Position numbers and translations under genes: made by a program. A model generated the notes under the pieces. That model had not been told where the DNA came from. It saw only the letters and a program-made list of their open reading frames with translations, and searched no databases. Below, piece by piece: positions 1-6,055 of a DNA stretch of 6,055 nucleotides. The stretch is from JBIICS01 sp044238735 (lineage in GTDB: Bacteria; Bacteroidota; Bacteroidia; UBA4408). Every line of letters starts with the position of its first letter. The first letter of the stretch is position 1. The DNA is taken from assembly GCA_044238735.1 (NCBI GenBank), contig JBIICS010000161.1, positions 1-6,055 of the forward strand. Reading direction: 5' to 3'.

Positions 1-1
1 T

Positions 2-1555
2 ATGGATACACCTGAAAAAAAACAAAATTCATGGACATTATTAGATAATGAAGTTATACAATTGGCTAAATGGGGACTCCTAATTGAAAAATACTATAAA
101 ACTGCAATGGATATAGAGTGGGCTAAAGACGGGGTAGATGGGCAAATTTATATTGTACAAGCCAGGCCTGAAACTGTATATAAAAATAAAAGCATAACCA
201 GTTATACCGAGTATACATTAAAGAATGAAGGAAAAATTATGTGTATAGGTAGTGGAATTGGCAATAGAATTGTATCCGGAAAAGCGCGTTTATTGAAATC
301 GCCAAAAGAAATTGATTTGTTGAAAAAAGGAGAAATACTGGTAACCGAAAGAACTGATCCTGATTGGGATCCCATACTTAAAAAAGCGGGTGGTATAATT
401 ACCAATCAAGGAGGAAGAACCTCACATGCAGCAATTGTAGCCCGTGAATTAGGTGCAGCCGCTGTAATAGGAACAGGCAATGCAACGGATACAATTGTAA
501 ATGGACAGGAAATTACATTATTGGCAACCCATGGCAGTAAAGGAATTGTTTACGATGGTTGTTTAGACTGGAAAGAAGAAACCATATTTCTTACAAAACA
601 TGATAAACCTAAAACAAAAGCAATGTTAATTTTAGCCCATCCGGAAGAAGCTTTTAAACATTCCTTACTTCCTAACGACGGTGTTGGACTTCTACGAATG
701 GAATTTATTATTAACAACGCTATTTGTATTCATCCAATGGCTTTAATTAATTGTGATAAAATAAAAAATAAGAGCACACGCGATAAAATAGAAAACCTAA
801 CCGCATCCTATACAAACAAGTCGGATTACTTTGTTCAACTTTTATCTGAGTCCCTCGCTAAAATTGCTGCTGCCTTTTACCCAAAAGAAGTTATTGTCCG
901 CTTAAGTGACTTTAAATCGAATGAATACGCCAATTTATTGGGAGGTGACGAATTTGAACCACATGAAGAAAACCCTATGATTGGATTAAGAGGTGCTTCA
1001 CGCTATTATAGTCCACTTTATAAAGAAGCATTTATATTAGAATGCAAAGCCATTAAGCAGGTAAGAGAGTTAATGCAATTATCGAATGTAAAAATAATGG
1101 TTCCTTTTTGCAGAACAATAGGTGAAGCAATTAAAGTGCTTGAGATTATGAAATCCTGTGGTTTGGAAAGAGGAAAGGAAAATCTTAAAGTATACGTAAT
1201 GATTGAAATTCCTAGTAATGCAATTTTAGCGGATGAATTCTCTAATTATTTTGATGGTTTCTCAATAGGGTCTAACGATTTAACACAATTAACCTTAGGT
1301 GCAGACCGTGATTCGGAGTTGCTTATGGACATTTTCTCTCCATTTGATCCTGCAGTTATGAAATTAACGGAAATGACAATAGAGAAAGCTAAATCATCCG
1401 GAACACCGGTTGGACTTTGTGGTCAGGCACCAAGCGATTATCCTGAGTATACAGAATTTTTAATAAAAAATGGAATTAACAGCATATCATTTAATCCGGA
1501 TGCCATTATTAAAGGCATCGAAAATATTTTGAAAGCAGAAAATAAACCACTTTAA
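2..1555 (+). CDS. ppsA: Phosphoenolpyruvate synthase (pyruvate, water dikinase), 5'-truncated by window edge
   Basis: This cytoplasmic gluconeogenic enzyme converts pyruvate, ATP and water to PEP, AMP and phosphate through a phosphohistidine. The visible 517 residues align from memory with roughly residue 280 to the end of the 792-residue E. coli enzyme. Visible residues 1-60 are the tail of the ATP/pyruvate-binding domain, ending in MDIEWAKDGVDG and IVQARPETV. The mobile phosphohistidine domain follows, with GGRTSHAAI and catalytic His142 (E. coli has Cys where this has Ser141). The C-terminal PEP/pyruvate TIM barrel shows VRLSDFKSNEYANL (about 299-312), EENPMIGLRG, IGSNDLTQL (422-430) and GLCGQAPSD with catalytic Cys473. 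The His-Cys spacing of 331 residues is close to E. coli's 330, so the visible part looks intact. The ATG at position 2 is an internal Met, not the start; about 280 residues and the promoter lie outside. The SDR gene starts 10 bases downstream. A rifampicin phosphotransferase is unlikely given the complete barrel. Confidence 0.96.
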   Translation: MDTPEKKQNSWTLLDNEVIQLAKWGLLIEKYYKTAMDIEWAKDGVDGQIYIVQARPETVYKNKSITSYTEYTLKNEGKIMCIGSGIGNRIVSGKARLLKSPKEIDLLKKGEILVTERTDPDWDPILKKAGGIITNQGGRTSHAAIVARELGAAAVIGTGNATDTIVNGQEITLLATHGSKGIVYDGCLDWKEETIFLTKHDKPKTKAMLILAHPEEAFKHSLLPNDGVGLLRMEFIINNAICIHPMALINCDKIKNKSTRDKIENLTASYTNKSDYFVQLLSESLAKIAAAFYPKEVIVRLSDFKSNEYANLLGGDEFEPHEENPMIGLRGASRYYSPLYKEAFILECKAIKQVRELMQLSNVKIMVPFCRTIGEAIKVLEIMKSCGLERGKENLKVYVMIEIPSNAILADEFSNYFDGFSIGSNDLTQLTLGADRDSELLMDIFSPFDPAVMKLTEMTIEKAKSSGTPVGLCGQAPSDYPEYTEFLIKNGINSISFNPDAIIKGIENILKAENKPL

Positions 1556-1565
1556 AAAACTTAAT

Positions 1566-2375
1566 ATGAGCACAAGCATTCAGGAAATATTTAATTTATC
1601 AAACAAAGTTGCAATAGTTACTGGTGGCGCTATGGGCATTGGTAAAGGAATTGCATTAAGATTATCGGAGGCAGGAGCATCATTATTAATTGCAGATATA
1701 TATCCGGCGAAAGAAGCTGAAATAGCTTTAAAAGAAATTAGGAGTAAAGGCGGTAATGCAGAGTATTTGGAAATAGATTTAAGTAAAACTGAAAATCTTC
1801 AGTTAGTTGTAAATGAAGCATTAAAACATTTCGGCAATATACATTTCCTGATTAATAATGCGGGAATATTTAATTATATGCCAGTTACAAATTTGAATGA
1901 AGAACTATGGGATAAAACCATTAATCTTAACTTAAAATCTGTTGCTTTTCTTTCTAAACTGGTAATGCAACATTTAATAAATACTAAACAAAAAGGAAAA
2001 ATTATAAATATTTCTTCTGTAGATAGTTTAAAGCCTACGGGTAATTTATCGCATTACGATGCATCTAAAGGGGGTGTTAGAATGCTAACCCGTTCTTTCG
2101 CAAAAGAAGCCGGAAAATATGGTATAACGGTTAATGATATTGCCCCTGGCGGGATTAACACTCCCGGCGCACAAAAAATGATGAGCACAAACTTAACAAC
2201 AGAACAAACTGAGACCCTGAAGAAACAATCGGAGGCGTTTGTTCAAATGATACCTTTGCAACGCATGGGAGAACCTGATGATATAGGAAAAGCAGCTTTG
2301 TTTTTATGCAGTGCTGCTGCAGACTATATAACCGGAAGTACATTAATTGTTGATGGCGGCTTATTGTTAATGTAG
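1566..2375 (+). CDS. SDR family NAD(P)-dependent oxidoreductase, substrate unknown
   Basis: This is a classical short-chain dehydrogenase/reductase of 269 residues, a usual length for the class, expected to be a soluble Rossmann-fold enzyme that interconverts an alcohol and a ketone. The cofactor glycine motif TGGAMGIG spans residues 19-26, NNAG is at 97-100, and the catalytic tetrad is complete: Asn122, Ser151, Tyr164 and Lys168 in YDASK. Asp44 at the end of the second beta strand suggests a preference for NAD(H) over NADP(H). PGG at 194-196 and the C-terminal ITGSTLIVDGG also fit the family. Residues 200-230, the usual substrate lid, are long and polar. The ATG at 1566 places the first beta strand at residue 14, as expected; there is no Shine-Dalgarno sequence, only an A-rich run. 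The 10-base gap after ppsA implies co-transcription. Glucose 1-dehydrogenase-like and FabG-like SDRs share all these motifs, so the fold and chemistry are secure but the substrate is not. Confidence 0.93.
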   Translation: MSTSIQEIFNLSNKVAIVTGGAMGIGKGIALRLSEAGASLLIADIYPAKEAEIALKEIRSKGGNAEYLEIDLSKTENLQLVVNEALKHFGNIHFLINNAGIFNYMPVTNLNEELWDKTINLNLKSVAFLSKLVMQHLINTKQKGKIINISSVDSLKPTGNLSHYDASKGGVRMLTRSFAKEAGKYGITVNDIAPGGINTPGAQKMMSTNLTTEQTETLKKQSEAFVQMIPLQRMGEPDDIGKAALFLCSAAADYITGSTLIVDGGLLLM

Positions 2376-2386
2376 ATTTTTTCCAT

Positions 2387-2414
2387 AAAAAAAACCCGGC
2401 CTAAACCGGGATTT
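2387..2414 (-). terminator. Intrinsic terminator of carB in the convergent spacer
   Basis: The stem is CCCGG (2395-2399) paired with CCGGG (2406-2410) around the six-base loop CCTAAA. AAA at 2392-2394 can add pairs with TTT at 2412-2414 past one bulged A. Read on the minus strand, the hairpin is followed directly by eight T (complement of 2387-2394), the classic Rho-independent form, 48 bases after the carB stop. On the plus strand the hairpin is followed only by ATTTATATCA, so it should stop the ppsA-SDR transcript less well, although its position 20 bases after the SDR stop suggests some use in both directions. Confidence 0.85.
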
Positions 2415-2457
2415 ATATCAATCATAATTTTCAAATTAATTATTTAGCCTAATTAAT

Positions 2458-5274
2458 TTATCTGCTTAAATAAAGGTTTCTTTCACCGTAAACTTTTTGA
2501 AAAAATTCATCTTCTAAATTTTCAATAAAATAAATCGCCTCACCGGTTGATTTCATTTCGGGACCTAATTCCTTGTTTACATCTTTAAATTTTTCAAAAC
2601 TAAATACTGGAACCTTAATTGCAAATCCATGTTTCTTAGGTTGAAAATTAAAGTCTTTTACTTTTTTATCGCCTAACATTACTTTAGTTGCATAATTAAC
2701 GTAAGGTTCATCGTATGCTTTTGCAATAAAAGGAACGGTTCTGGAAGCACGTGGATTAGCCTCAATTACATAAACAACCTCATTTTTAATAGCAAACTGG
2801 ATATTAATAAGCCCTTTCACTTTCATTGCTCGGGCAATTTTATGCGTAATTTCCTCAATTTGTTTGATTACATTTTCACTTAAGTCGAATGGAGGTAAAA
2901 CCGCATTACTATCACCACTGTGAATACCTGCTGGCTCTATATGCTCCATTATACCAATTATATAGGAGTCTTCACCATCGCAAATAGCGTCTGCTTCGGC
3001 TTCTATAGCTTTTTCTAAGAAGTGGTCTAATAAAACCTGATTACCAGGCAAATCTTTTAAAAGGTTAACTACGTGCTGTTCTAGTTCCTGTTCGTTAATG
3101 ACAATCTTCATACTTTGGCCACCCAATACATAACTCGGTCTAACCAAAAGTGGGAAACCTAACTGGCGTGATAATTCTACAGCCTCATCTGCATCAGTAA
3201 TAGTACCAAATTTAGGGTATGGTATATTAAGATCTCTTAATAAAGTTGAAAAACGGCCCCGGTCTTCTGCTAAATCTAAACTTTCGAAAGAAGTACCAAT
3301 TATTTTTATACCATATTTATCTAACTTTTCAGCTAATTTTAAAGCCGTTTGTCCACCTAACTGCACAATAACTCCTTCCGGTTTTTCAAGCTGAATTATA
3401 TCGTAAATATGTTCCCAAAAAACAGGCTCAAAGTATAATTTATCTGCAATATCAAAATCAGTGCTAACGGTCTCCGGGTTACAGTTAATCATTATAGTTT
3501 CGTATCCAGCTTCTTTTGCCGCTAATACACCATGAACACATGAATAATCGAATTCAATTCCTTGTCCAATTCGATTAGGACCGGAGCCAAGCACCACTAT
3601 TTTCTTTTTTCCGGAAGGAACCGATTCGTTTTCTTGTTCAAATGTAGAGTAGTAATAAGGTGTTTTAGCTTCAAATTCGGCTGCACAAGTATCAACAAGT
3701 TTGTAAACTCGATTAATATTTAAATCGGTACGTTTTTTATAAACCTGACTTTCTAAACAACGCAATAGATGAGCAATTTGTCTATCAGCATAACCCTTTT
3801 GCTTAGCCTCCAACAATAACTCGGTTGGTATACTCTCCAAACTATAAGTAGAAATTTGATTCTCCAGCAGAACCAACTCTTCTATTTGGTTAAGGAACCA
3901 CGGATCTATTTTGGTAAGTTTATAAATTGTTTTAGCAGGTATGCCCAGTTTAAATGCATCATAAACGTGGAATAGACGATTCCAGCTTGGATTCTTTAAA
4001 CTTTCGAGCAATTGTTCCTGATTTTTTAATTCTCTTCCATCTGCACCCAAACCATTACGTTTAATTTCCAGACTCTGACATGCTTTTTGAAGTGCCTCCT
4101 GAAAATTTCGTCCAATACCCATGGCCTCTCCTACCGATTTCATTTGTAAACCTAAATGCCGATCGGCACCTTTAAATTTATCGAAGTTCCAGCGAGGTAC
4201 TTTTACAATAACATAATCTAAAGCCGGCTCAAAATAAGCAGAAGTTGTTTTGGTTATTTGATTTTTTAATTCATCCAGATTATAGCCAATGGCCAATTTA
4301 GCTGCAATTTTAGCGATAGGGTATCCGGTTGCCTTGCTGGCCAATGCAGATGAACGGGAAACACGTGGATTAATTTCAATAACAATAATCTCCTCTTCAT
4401 TATCCGGATTAACCGAAAATTGAATGTTACATCCACCGGCAAAATGACCAATACCATTCATGCATTTTATGGCCAGATCACGCATTCTTTGGTAAGTAGT
4501 ATCACTTAAAGTCATGGCTGGAGCTACTGTAACCGAATCGCCGGTATGGATTCCCATTGGATCAAAATTCTCAATAGAACATATGATAATAACATTTCCT
4601 AAATTATCACGTAACAATTCAAGTTCATATTCTTTCCAACCTAAAATACTTTGCTCTACCAAAACCTCGTGAATGGGCGATGCGTGTAAACCGTATTGCA
4701 ATGATTTATCAAATTCCTCACTGGTGTATACAAATCCTCCACCAGTTCCGCCCAAAGTAAAAGAAGGACGAATTACCAATGGAAAACCTATTTCCTGAGC
4801 AATTTCTTTTCCTTCTAAAAAAGAGGTAGCCGTTCTTCCCTTACAAACCCCTGCCCCTAAATCTAACATGCGTAATCGAAATTTTTCACGATCCTCGGTT
4901 GTTGAAATAGCGTCTGTATTAACCCCCACCATTCTAACTCCGTATTTTTTCCAAACACCGTTTTTCTCACAATCCATAGCAAGATTTAAAGCTGTTTGTC
5001 CGCCCATAGTAGGCAAAACGGCATCCACCTTATGTTTTTCTAGAATTTCTATTATTGATTTACGGTTAAGGGGCTTTAAATAAATATGATCGGCGGTCAT
5101 AGGATCCGTCATAATAGTAGCCGGGTTCGAGTTAATTAAAATAACTTCAATTCCCTCTTCTTTTAAACTTCTGGAAGCTTGTGTTCCCGAGTAATCGAAT
5201 TCGCAAGCTTGTCCGATTATAATTGGCCCACTTCCTATAATTAAAACGGATTTTATTGAATTGTCTTTAGGCAT
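2458..5274 (-). CDS. carB: Carbamoyl-phosphate synthase large chain, short form without the C-terminal allosteric domain
   Basis: CarB makes carbamoyl phosphate from bicarbonate, two ATP and ammonia channelled from the glutaminase subunit CarA, for pyrimidine and arginine synthesis. Both ATP-grasp halves are complete. The first (about 1-402) has GSGPIIIGQACEFDYSG, Arg129, Arg169 in IRPSFTLGGTGGG, GIHTGDSVTVAPA and Glu300/Asn302 in IEINPRVSRSSALASKATG. The helical oligomerisation domain covers about 403-555. The second half has GSGPNRIGQGIEFDYS (563-578), NCNPETVSTD, GGQTALKLAE, Arg672, Arg712 in VRPSYVLGG, MEHIEPAGIHSGDS and Glu838/Asn840 in IEANPRASRTVPF. The protein stops at residue 938, just after MKSTGEA. 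E. coli CarB has 1073 residues, and its 937-1073 region is the MGS-like domain that binds UMP, IMP and ornithine; that whole domain is absent. The ATG at 5274 matches the family start MPK..IKSV; upstream is A/C-rich with no Shine-Dalgarno. carA is not in this window. Confidence 0.98.
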   Translation of the reverse strand: MPKDNSIKSVLIIGSGPIIIGQACEFDYSGTQASRSLKEEGIEVILINSNPATIMTDPMTADHIYLKPLNRKSIIEILEKHKVDAVLPTMGGQTALNLAMDCEKNGVWKKYGVRMVGVNTDAISTTEDREKFRLRMLDLGAGVCKGRTATSFLEGKEIAQEIGFPLVIRPSFTLGGTGGGFVYTSEEFDKSLQYGLHASPIHEVLVEQSILGWKEYELELLRDNLGNVIIICSIENFDPMGIHTGDSVTVAPAMTLSDTTYQRMRDLAIKCMNGIGHFAGGCNIQFSVNPDNEEEIIVIEINPRVSRSSALASKATGYPIAKIAAKLAIGYNLDELKNQITKTTSAYFEPALDYVIVKVPRWNFDKFKGADRHLGLQMKSVGEAMGIGRNFQEALQKACQSLEIKRNGLGADGRELKNQEQLLESLKNPSWNRLFHVYDAFKLGIPAKTIYKLTKIDPWFLNQIEELVLLENQISTYSLESIPTELLLEAKQKGYADRQIAHLLRCLESQVYKKRTDLNINRVYKLVDTCAAEFEAKTPYYYSTFEQENESVPSGKKKIVVLGSGPNRIGQGIEFDYSCVHGVLAAKEAGYETIMINCNPETVSTDFDIADKLYFEPVFWEHIYDIIQLEKPEGVIVQLGGQTALKLAEKLDKYGIKIIGTSFESLDLAEDRGRFSTLLRDLNIPYPKFGTITDADEAVELSRQLGFPLLVRPSYVLGGQSMKIVINEQELEQHVVNLLKDLPGNQVLLDHFLEKAIEAEADAICDGEDSYIIGIMEHIEPAGIHSGDSNAVLPPFDLSENVIKQIEEITHKIARAMKVKGLINIQFAIKNEVVYVIEANPRASRTVPFIAKAYDEPYVNYATKVMLGDKKVKDFNFQPKKHGFAIKVPVFSFEKFKDVNKELGPEMKSTGEAIYFIENLEDEFFQKVYGERNLYLSR

Positions 5275-5311
5275 AAAGCGTTTTGGTTGGATAAATTGAG
5301 CGAAGTTACGT

Positions 5312-5317
5312 ATTATA
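5312..5317 (-). promoter_or_regulatory. Possible -10-like element of the carB promoter
   Basis: The minus strand reads TATAAT here, about 37 bases before the carB ATG, which would give a leader of about 30 bases. No matching -35 hexamer lies 16-18 bases upstream, and no good Bacteroidota pair (TTTG about 20 bases before TAnnTTTG) was found. A weak TAACTTCG, one mismatch from TAnnTTTG, lies just downstream on the minus strand (complement of 5301-5308). In DNA this AT-rich the match may be chance. Confidence 0.22.
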
Positions 5318-5373
5318 AAATCGTTTTTATTAAATCATTTTTTAACAAAAAAGGGGAATATTGAACAAAATAT

Positions 5374-5401
5374 ACAGAATTAACATTTCGTAAAATTCTG
5401 T
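5374..5401. repeat. 8-bp inverted repeat in the carB upstream region
   Basis: ACAGAATT (5374-5381) and AATTCTGT (5394-5401) are exact reverse complements separated by 12 bases. The repeat lies about 100 bases before the carB start. Neither strand has a long T-run after it, so it does not look like a strong terminator; a regulator-binding site or a leader hairpin are alternatives. It may also be chance in AT-rich sequence. Confidence 0.4.
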
Positions 5402-5564
5402 TTAAAAAATTAAAATACTCACCTTTTATAAATCAGATGTAAATTATTTAACTGATGAAAGCAAGCTCATTGTTAATTGAAATAAACAGTTAATGACAAA
5501 TACACCAATAATTGAATAAGACTTTCTAATCGCTCTACTTGTAAAATGGTGTTTGGGAATATAC

Positions 5565-5951
5565 TTAAACAAGCTTTTGTTTCCATTTTTCGGGAAAATA
5601 AATACTTTTTCTTTCGACAAAATTCATACAAACCATAGTTGTAGTGGCATTACTAACCTCAATATCATTTTGATATAATTTATAGCCTAACTTAAAACTT
5701 TTACTACCAATTTCATCCAGCCATACTTCGCCAGTTATATAGTTATCAAATAAAATAGGCTTCAAATAATTAATGTTTACATTGGCAACAATTATACCTT
5801 CTTCCAGCCAATTATGGTCTTTACCAATTAATTGATTAAAAAACGAAATGCGGGCTTGTTCGAGATAGCTTAAATAAACTGCATTATTAACATGACCATA
5901 GATATCAACATCATTAAAACGTATTTCAATTTTTGAAATTATTTTTTTCAT
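5565..5951 (-). CDS. Acyl-CoA thioesterase, 4HBT / YbgC-FadM-like hotdog family
   Basis: This is a complete 128-residue single-domain hotdog protein, the usual length for the 4-hydroxybenzoyl-CoA thioesterase family, expected to hydrolyse an acyl-CoA thioester in the cytoplasm as a homo-oligomer. The N-terminal signature spans residues 11-34: RFNDVDIYGHVNNAVYLSYL followed by EQAR. Asp16 corresponds to the catalytic Asp17 of Pseudomonas 4-hydroxybenzoyl-CoA thioesterase, and GHVNN (19-23) begins the central hotdog helix. The later strands carry NVNINYLKPILFDNYITGEV (58-77) and IGSKSFKLGYKL (81-92), the typical beta-sheet pattern. There is no signal peptide or membrane segment. The ATG at 5951 puts the first strand at the usual distance from the N terminus, and no Shine-Dalgarno precedes it. 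It is on the same strand as carB but 290 bases upstream, so it is probably a separate unit. The acyl substrate cannot be read from the sequence. Confidence 0.92.
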   Translation of the reverse strand: MKKIISKIEIRFNDVDIYGHVNNAVYLSYLEQARISFFNQLIGKDHNWLEEGIIVANVNINYLKPILFDNYITGEVWLDEIGSKSFKLGYKLYQNDIEVSNATTTMVCMNFVERKSIYFPEKWKQKLV

Positions 5952-5996
5952 AAAAAATCAAATTAAAAATTATTAGCTTGAATGCTTTTACTAATG

Positions 5997-6012
5997 TTAA
6001 TTTGCAAATTAA
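5997..6012. repeat. Perfect 16-bp palindrome upstream of the thioesterase gene
   Basis: TTAATTTG is followed directly by its reverse complement CAAATTAA with no spacer. The site lies 46 bases before the thioesterase ATG and contains the candidate -7 element on the minus strand. Its form is that of an operator for a dimeric regulator, but its AT-only arms around a GC centre could also arise by chance. Confidence 0.45.
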
Positions 6013-6034
6013 AAAGTAAATAAAAGAACACAAA
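6005..6034 (-). promoter_or_regulatory. Candidate Bacteroidota-type promoter of the thioesterase gene
   Basis: The minus strand carries TTTG (complement of 6031-6034) and, 18 bases on, TTAATTTG (complement of 6005-6012), one base off the Bacteroidota -7 consensus TAnnTTTG. The known spacing is about 19-21 bases, so this is slightly short. The predicted start of transcription would be near 6000, giving a leader of about 45-50 bases before the ATG at 5951. The downstream box is half of the 16-bp palindrome. Confidence 0.33.
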
Positions 6035-6055
6035 AAACACAATTCCAGCTTGTGT
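6032..6055 (-). terminator. Possible hairpin terminator of an upstream gene, cut by the right edge
   Basis: ACACAA (6037-6042) pairs exactly with TTGTGT (6050-6055) around a seven-base loop. On the minus strand the hairpin is followed by a run of T (complement of 6032-6037), as in a Rho-independent terminator for a minus-strand gene ending beyond the window. The visible stem is short and AT-rich and may extend past the edge, so this is tentative. Confidence 0.3.

Larger units (their letters stand above)
5275..5564. other. AT-rich noncoding spacer upstream of carB
   Basis: This 290-base stretch separates the carB start from the stop of the thioesterase gene, both on the minus strand. I find no open frame with a plausible protein, no tRNA-like fold and no strong Rho-independent terminator behind the thioesterase gene. 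It contains an 8-bp inverted repeat (5374-5401) and the weak promoter-like hexamer near 5312. Its length makes read-through from the thioesterase gene into carB as one operon less likely and suggests carB has its own promoter here. Confidence 0.6.

Noticed and set aside
2..4. ATG at the extreme left as the start of a 517-residue protein
   Set aside because: The residues after it match the interior of PEP synthase, with Met in a position that is Val in E. coli as I recall it. About 280 N-terminal residues are missing, so this is an internal Met and the gene is cut by the window.
202..405. Minus-strand open frame of 67 codons inside ppsA
   Set aside because: It lies fully antisense to a well-conserved coding region and its translation resembles no protein family I know.
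2155..2343. Minus-strand open frame of 62 codons inside the SDR gene
   Set aside because: It is antisense to the conserved C-terminal part of the SDR and has no recognisable domain.
2376..2457. Remnant of a CarB allosteric domain after the carB stop
   Set aside because: The 82 bases are far too short for the domain and hold the terminator hairpin; beyond them lies an intact SDR gene.
4266..4457. Minus-strand open frame of 63 codons inside carB
   Set aside because: It is in another frame on the same strand over the conserved first ATP-grasp half; a shadow of carB.
4868..5083. Plus-strand open frame of 71 codons opposite the carB N-terminal region
   Set aside because: It is antisense to conserved CarB sequence and has no family features.
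5455..5493. Short plus-strand frame of 12 codons starting at an ATG in the carB upstream spacer
   Set aside because: It is too short, has no ribosome-binding context and no similarity to a known leader peptide; it is also on the opposite strand to carB.
1..6055. A novel multi-gene system, CRISPR array, transposon or RNA gene
   Set aside because: All four genes belong to well-known metabolic families, and I found no repeat array, transposase, terminal repeats or tRNA/rRNA-like sequence on either strand.

Overview
The window is AT-rich chromosomal DNA of a kind typical of Bacteroidota. Codons are A/T-biased, none of the three visible start codons has a recognisable Shine-Dalgarno sequence (upstream stretches are A/T-rich instead), and the carbamoyl-phosphate synthase large chain is the short form lacking the C-terminal regulatory domain, which I recall from several Bacteroidota lineages. 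This assignment is an inference; I could not search a database.

Layout: (1) 1-1555, plus strand, the C-terminal two thirds of a phosphoenolpyruvate synthase (PpsA), cut by the left edge. (2) 1566-2375, plus strand, a classical short-chain dehydrogenase/reductase (SDR) only 10 bases after ppsA, so probably in the same transcript. (3) 2376-2457, a short convergent spacer with a GC-rich hairpin whose U-tract faces the minus strand, making it the likely carB terminator. (4) 2458-5274, minus strand, complete carB of 938 codons. (5) 5275-5564, a 290-base AT-rich spacer with no gene, containing an 8-bp inverted repeat and a weak promoter-like hexamer. (6) 5565-5951, minus strand, a small hotdog-fold acyl-CoA thioesterase. 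(7) 5952-6055, its upstream region, with a perfect 16-bp palindrome overlapping a Bacteroidota-like promoter and a hairpin at the right edge.

The genes are housekeeping or general metabolism: PpsA makes PEP from pyruvate for gluconeogenesis, CarB makes carbamoyl phosphate for pyrimidines and arginine, the thioesterase hydrolyses an acyl-CoA, and the SDR is a likely NAD-linked oxidoreductase of unknown substrate. I see no sign that they form one pathway, and no mobile element, CRISPR array, RNA gene or defence system. The points most worth a second look are the CarB without its allosteric domain, the ppsA-SDR pairing, and the symmetric sites in front of carB and the thioesterase gene.
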